From positions 1-25,500 of the forward strand of contig JACPBN010000038.1 in assembly GCA_016180275.1 (NCBI GenBank): 25,500 nucleotides of DNA, read 5' to 3'. This stretch comes from Candidatus Woesearchaeota archaeon. Lineage in GTDB: Archaea; Nanobdellota; Nanobdellia; Woesearchaeales; UBA10200. The position numbers and the translations under genes were made by a program. Position 1 is the first letter of the stretch. Each line of letters opens with the position of its first letter. This document shows, piece by piece, positions 21,875-25,500 of this stretch. A model generated the notes under the pieces. It searched no databases. It was not told where the DNA came from and was given only the letters and a program-made list of their open reading frames with translations.

Positions 21875-23677
21875 TCAATACTTATATTTCAGTTGCAGCT
21901 TAGTGTATATCCCTAAACTTTTGAACTCATCCAACATTAGCTTAAATGCATATGACATTTCAATATTAGTTATCTCTACATTATCACCGCAGATTGGGCA
22001 ATAGCTCTTATTCTTAAACTCATCATGTATGGCTATTAAACCGCACTCTTCACACACAGGCACTATTGTTTTATCACTGTCAAATCTTTCTTTCAATAAT
22101 AGGCTGGCTCCATGCGCAACAAATGTATCTTTTTCCATCTCTCCTAAACGCAAGCCTCCTTCTTTTGCTCTGCCTTCTGTAGGCTGCCTTGTAAGTAATT
22201 GTATCGGGCCGCGTGCTCTGGAGTGTATTTTATTTGCAACCATATGCTTTAATTTCATATAATACATGTTACCAACAAATATTCTGGCAGTGAACATTTC
22301 TCCGGTATGTCCGTTAAACATGGTTTCAGTGCAGTTTTCAGCAAAGCCCAGGCTTGCTAACTCTTTTCTAAGATTATCAATATTTTCAGCGTCAAATGTT
22401 GTGCCGTTAATATATCTGCCGGCTAATGCTCCTACTTTTCCGCCAACTAATTCAATCAAATGTGAAATTGTCATTCTGCTGGGAATACCATGCGGCGAGA
22501 AAATAATATCTGGCTTTATACCGGAGCTTGAGAATGGCATATCTTCTTCATTTACAATCAAGCCAACTACTCCCTTTTGTCCATGCCTGCTTGTAAACTT
22601 ATCCCCTATCTCCGGCACTCTTTGGTCTCTTATTCGAACTTGTATTAGTTTATTGCCTTCTTCATTTTCTGTTATAAGTACAAAATCAACTATGCCTTCT
22701 TCACCGTGCTTCATTGCAGCTGAACTTTCTCTTCTTGTTGTAGCGGCCAAATTATATTCATCCAAGCTGCTTAAGAATCTAGGCGGAGAAGTTTTGCCAA
22801 TAATAACATCCCCTTCTGCTACTGAGCTCTCAGGTGAAATTATTCCGTCTTCTTCCAAAAACCTATAATCACGTTCAGCTTTATATCCTTTGACTTCTTT
22901 ATCAGGCACACATACTTCATCTACTAGGCCGCCTGCATATCGAAGTTCTTCAGCAATTGCTGGCCTGAAATAAGTGCTTCTTCCTAATCCTCTGTCAACT
23001 GAGCCGCGGTTTAATATAATTGCATCTTCCATATTATATCCTTCATAACTCATGATAGCAACAACAATATTTTGGCCTGCAGGATGCTTGTCATAATCAG
23101 CAACCTCATGCATAATTGTATTGACAATTGGTTTCTGGGAATATTGCAGCAAATTTACGTCCATATCCATTCTTACTGAAAAGTTTGCAGCATAAAATCC
23201 AAGAGCTTGTTTTTGATTTTTACTGCCTGCATTTAATCTAGTGCTCTGGTTAAAATTACCATAAGGTACTAATGCAGTTGTTAGGCCAAGCATAGTTAAT
23301 GGCATTATCTCAAGATGAGTGTGCTCAGGTGTTAAGTCATGATCAAAGAATGCTACTAATGCATTTTCTTCTTCTGCAGCATCTAGATATTCAATTACTC
23401 CTTGCTTTACTATGTCATTCCAGCCTATTTCATTTCTCTCAAGCTGTTTAATATGCTGCTCTGTTAATAACGATTGCCCATCTCTCACAACAATTAATGG
23501 TCTGCATGCTCGGCCGCGTCCACACTCAACAAATACTTCATCGCTTAATTCATTGTAATAGAGATTAGTATTGTCGGTAATATTGCCTCTTCTGCGCTCA
23601 GCTCTTGCATTGCTAACAAAATCTCTTCCATCTTCCACAGTTCCAGTAAATCTTCCGTTTATATATACGTCAGTCAT
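21875..23677 (-). CDS. rpoB1: RNA polymerase subunit B' (Rpo2C)
   Basis: The C-terminal part of the split second-largest subunit, 600 aa. Conserved blocks include MSYEGYNMEDAIILNRGSVDRG (209-230), GDKFTSRHGQKGVVG (358-372), FSPHGIPSRMT (393-403), RQPTEGRAKEGGLRLGEMEKD (498-517 region) and the zinc ribbon C542, C545, C560, C563. The order of motifs is intact. AAGGTGAG precedes the ATG. The split of B into B'' and B' as separate genes is common in euryarchaeal and DPANN lineages. Confidence 0.95.
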   Translation of the reverse strand: MTDVYINGRFTGTVEDGRDFVSNARAERRRGNITDNTNLYYNELSDEVFVECGRGRACRPLIVVRDGQSLLTEQHIKQLERNEIGWNDIVKQGVIEYLDAAEEENALVAFFDHDLTPEHTHLEIMPLTMLGLTTALVPYGNFNQSTRLNAGSKNQKQALGFYAANFSVRMDMDVNLLQYSQKPIVNTIMHEVADYDKHPAGQNIVVAIMSYEGYNMEDAIILNRGSVDRGLGRSTYFRPAIAEELRYAGGLVDEVCVPDKEVKGYKAERDYRFLEEDGIISPESSVAEGDVIIGKTSPPRFLSSLDEYNLAATTRRESSAAMKHGEEGIVDFVLITENEEGNKLIQVRIRDQRVPEIGDKFTSRHGQKGVVGLIVNEEDMPFSSSGIKPDIIFSPHGIPSRMTISHLIELVGGKVGALAGRYINGTTFDAENIDNLRKELASLGFAENCTETMFNGHTGEMFTARIFVGNMYYMKLKHMVANKIHSRARGPIQLLTRQPTEGRAKEGGLRLGEMEKDTFVAHGASLLLKERFDSDKTIVPVCEECGLIAIHDEFKNKSYCPICGDNVEITNIEMSYAFKLMLDEFKSLGIYTKLQLKYKY

Positions 23678-23749
23678 GCTCTCACCTTAACCTGATTATA
23701 TACTTTTATTGTTTAATCATCAAAATAATAATCCCTAAACTTATTTTAT

Positions 23750-25249
23750 TTACACAACAATATTTAAGCCAATACCCTTTAACTGCTTAACAACTTCTTG
23801 ACTATCACTGTCCTGCGAAATCTTGCAAAGCAAAGCAAGATTCTTACGTAATCCTATATTTGTTCCTTCAGGAGTCTCGATAGGGCATAATCTTCCAAGA
23901 TGTGTTGCATGAAGCTCTCTGGCCTTGAAATTTTCTTGCGCAGTTGATAATGGCGAGACCACTCTTTGCAGATGGCTGAGTGTTTCTAGATAATTTAGCC
24001 TTTGTATTCTCTGGCAGACTCCTTTCCTGCCGCCTACCCAAGTGCCGGTTGCCATTGCAGAATATAATCTGCTTGTGAGCAGTTTTTCCCTGATTATAAC
24101 TTTAATGCTGGGGAACTTTCCTCTTTTTACAATTCTTTGGAAATTATATAATAAGTCTCCTATCAGAACTTTTAAATTAACTCTTATTAAATCTGCTAAT
24201 AAATCTCCTGCCAACTTTAACCTCTTGTTCATATAATGGTCTTTATCATCTTCAGGCAATTCATTAGTGCTTACTAGGATATATTTTCTCAAATATTTGC
24301 ATAAATTATATGCCTTTAGAAGCCTATGTTCAGCAGTTATGCCAAGATGCGGCAGCAGATATTTGTCAAGTATTTCTTTCATTCTCTCCACTCTTATCTC
24401 CTTTGATTGTGTAATCCCTATCTGCTTTGCCATATAATCAAGTGCTTCTTCTTCGTTCTTAATACTTGCAAATTCAAACAAATTTATTAAAACTTCATCA
24501 TAATTTTTCTTATCGCTGATTAGCCTCATTATTTCTTCATCTTTTAACAGCCCTAGTGCTTTAATTATTATAATTGCAGGGATTCTCTTAACCCTTGTAA
24601 ATGATAAATAAAATAATCCATCTTTCATTTTTTCAATGCTATGCGGAATCTTGAATGAGCCGCGCTCAGAGAATATTTTTCCTGCATACTCACTTACGCC
24701 TATTGATTCGCTTTCAACTAAGAATTTGTTGCTTGCTAAATCCTCTATATCAATCAAAACTTTTTCTGTACCGTTGATAATAAAATATCCGCCAGGTTCA
24801 TTAGGATCTTCGCCATGCTGTATGAGCTCTTCCTTGCCCATTTTGCTAAGGTGGCAGAATTTGCTCTTAAGCATAATTGGCAAATTTCCAATTTGTGTTG
24901 TAAATTGCTCTCTTTCAATATCATTTATGTGAGCAGAAATCTCCATAAAAATAGGCGCAGAATAAGTTATCTTTCGAAGCCTGGCTTCAATAGGGTATAT
25001 AACTCTTTTGCTGCCATCTGCCTCAATAATCATTGGCTTTTCAACCCAGATTTTATCAAGTCTAATTTTAAACTCATCTATGTCATGAGGTATAATAGTT
25101 GGCTCAATTATTTTATTCTCTTCAATTATTTCTTGCAGCTCATGTTCAATTAGATTATTAAAACTCTGAATATCGCTTTCAACCAGTTTCTGTTCTTCAA
25201 AAAACTTTTTTACCAGCAATGGGCCGTATTTATTTGTAAGATTAGTCAT
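23750..25249 (-). CDS. rpoB2: RNA polymerase subunit B'' (Rpo2N)
   Basis: The N-terminal part of the second-largest subunit, 499 aa, carrying the protrusion, lobe and fork. Recognisable blocks include PGGYFIINGTEKVLI, the VGGRKGVCQRIQRLNYLETLSHLQRV fork region, and RELHATHLGRLCPIETPEGTNIGL close to the end. The start overlaps the rpoH stop by eight bases, and GGGGTG lies six bases before the ATG, so translation is coupled to rpoH. It is followed after 72 nt by rpoB'. Confidence 0.95.
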   Translation of the reverse strand: MTNLTNKYGPLLVKKFFEEQKLVESDIQSFNNLIEHELQEIIEENKIIEPTIIPHDIDEFKIRLDKIWVEKPMIIEADGSKRVIYPIEARLRKITYSAPIFMEISAHINDIEREQFTTQIGNLPIMLKSKFCHLSKMGKEELIQHGEDPNEPGGYFIINGTEKVLIDIEDLASNKFLVESESIGVSEYAGKIFSERGSFKIPHSIEKMKDGLFYLSFTRVKRIPAIIIIKALGLLKDEEIMRLISDKKNYDEVLINLFEFASIKNEEEALDYMAKQIGITQSKEIRVERMKEILDKYLLPHLGITAEHRLLKAYNLCKYLRKYILVSTNELPEDDKDHYMNKRLKLAGDLLADLIRVNLKVLIGDLLYNFQRIVKRGKFPSIKVIIREKLLTSRLYSAMATGTWVGGRKGVCQRIQRLNYLETLSHLQRVVSPLSTAQENFKARELHATHLGRLCPIETPEGTNIGLRKNLALLCKISQDSDSQEVVKQLKGIGLNIVV

Positions 25250-25484
25250 TTATAACACCCCTGTAATACACATTTTCTCCTGCAGATTCATCATTTCTTA
25301 CTATTTTAATAACTTCTCCTGTTTTAGGGCTTAAATGCCTTATTGCAGCATCATTTTTGTAGATTTTAGGAAGCTCTTGAAAGGTTATTTGGTAATGCTC
25401 TAGAAGTTCTTGTTTTTCTTTGTCATTTAGCTTGCTGTGTTTAGGTATCAGAATGTGTTTATCAATGTCTACTTTTTTAGCCAT
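25242..25484 (-). CDS. rpoH: RNA polymerase subunit H (Rpo5)
   Basis: The 80-aa archaeal counterpart of the C-terminal domain of eukaryotic Rpb5, sitting on the lower jaw. The signature HILIPKHSKLNDKEKQELL (9-27) and LPKIYKNDAAIRHLSPKTGEVIKI (38-61) are clear, and it ends YYRGVIND. The strong ribosome-binding site AGGAGGA (25489-25495) ends four bases before the ATG. It is the first polymerase gene in the standard H-B''-B'-A'-A'' order. Its promoter lies beyond the right edge of the window. Confidence 0.94.
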   Translation of the reverse strand: MAKKVDIDKHILIPKHSKLNDKEKQELLEHYQITFQELPKIYKNDAAIRHLSPKTGEVIKIVRNDESAGENVYYRGVIND

Positions 25485-25500
25485 TTTTTCCTCCTAAACT

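Noticed and set aside
19210..25249. Split rpoA and rpoB read as frameshifted or broken genes
   Set aside because: The breakpoints are the normal archaeal A'/A'' and B''/B' boundaries, each part has its own start and ribosome-binding site, and no motif is lost.

Overview
The window is a gene-dense stretch of a low-GC archaeal chromosome. The archaeal assignment rests on an A-type (A1Ao) ATP synthase operon, an RNA polymerase with both large subunits split (rpoB''/rpoB' and rpoA'/rpoA''), Rpo5 (RpoH), Rpo7 and Spt4, ribosomal proteins S24e, S27ae and L30e, a two-KH archaeal NusA, and TATA-box promoters. Several genes sit about 25 nt from a TATA box with no leader, while others have a GGTGAT-type Shine-Dalgarno. 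The compact proteins, strong A+T bias and COG1340-type coiled-coil protein suggest a DPANN lineage (Woesearchaeota/Pacearchaeota-like). That last step is inference.

Layout. 1-578: an unrecognised 155-aa gene behind a hairpin that brackets a TATA-like stretch. 586-846: a 261-bp inverted-repeat element with an 8-bp target duplication. 897-3466 (minus): asd, then a RimB-like retropepsin, then rimK. 3545-5635 (plus): a PIN-domain protein, then rpo7, spt4, five 23-bp tandem repeats, rps24e and rps27ae. 5722-6609 (minus): a COG1340 coiled-coil protein. 6931-16384 (plus): A-type ATP synthase in the order H-I-K-E-C-F-A-(UPF0114 membrane protein)-B-D, followed by a 49-residue single-span membrane ORF and a small predicted lipoprotein. 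16802-17059: a second, diverged copy of the element in the opposite orientation. 17067-25484 (minus): rpoH, rpoB'', rpoB', rpoA', rpoA'', rpl30e and nusA.

How the genes work together. The right-hand block encodes the catalytic core of transcription, and rpo7/spt4 on the left supply its stalk and elongation factor. The central block makes the ion-driven ATP synthase. The left-hand minus operon pairs a glutamate ligase (RimK family) with a protease of the family that trims such tails, plus aspartate-semialdehyde dehydrogenase.

The most striking observation is the pair of elements at 586-846 and 16802-17059. Both have terminal inverted repeats (GTATTTGTTTAG type) and 8-bp flanking direct repeats (perfect at copy 1, 7/8 at copy 2). 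Both sit at the stop codon of a gene in a convergent pair. Both contain a 17-bp inner helix whose sequence differs between copies through compensatory base-pair changes, with a 7-nt one-sided bulge, a 9-bp inner helix and a small hairpin exposing a GAGGA loop. They look like a non-autonomous mobile element whose transcript, or single-stranded DNA, is kept folded. I recognise no described family.
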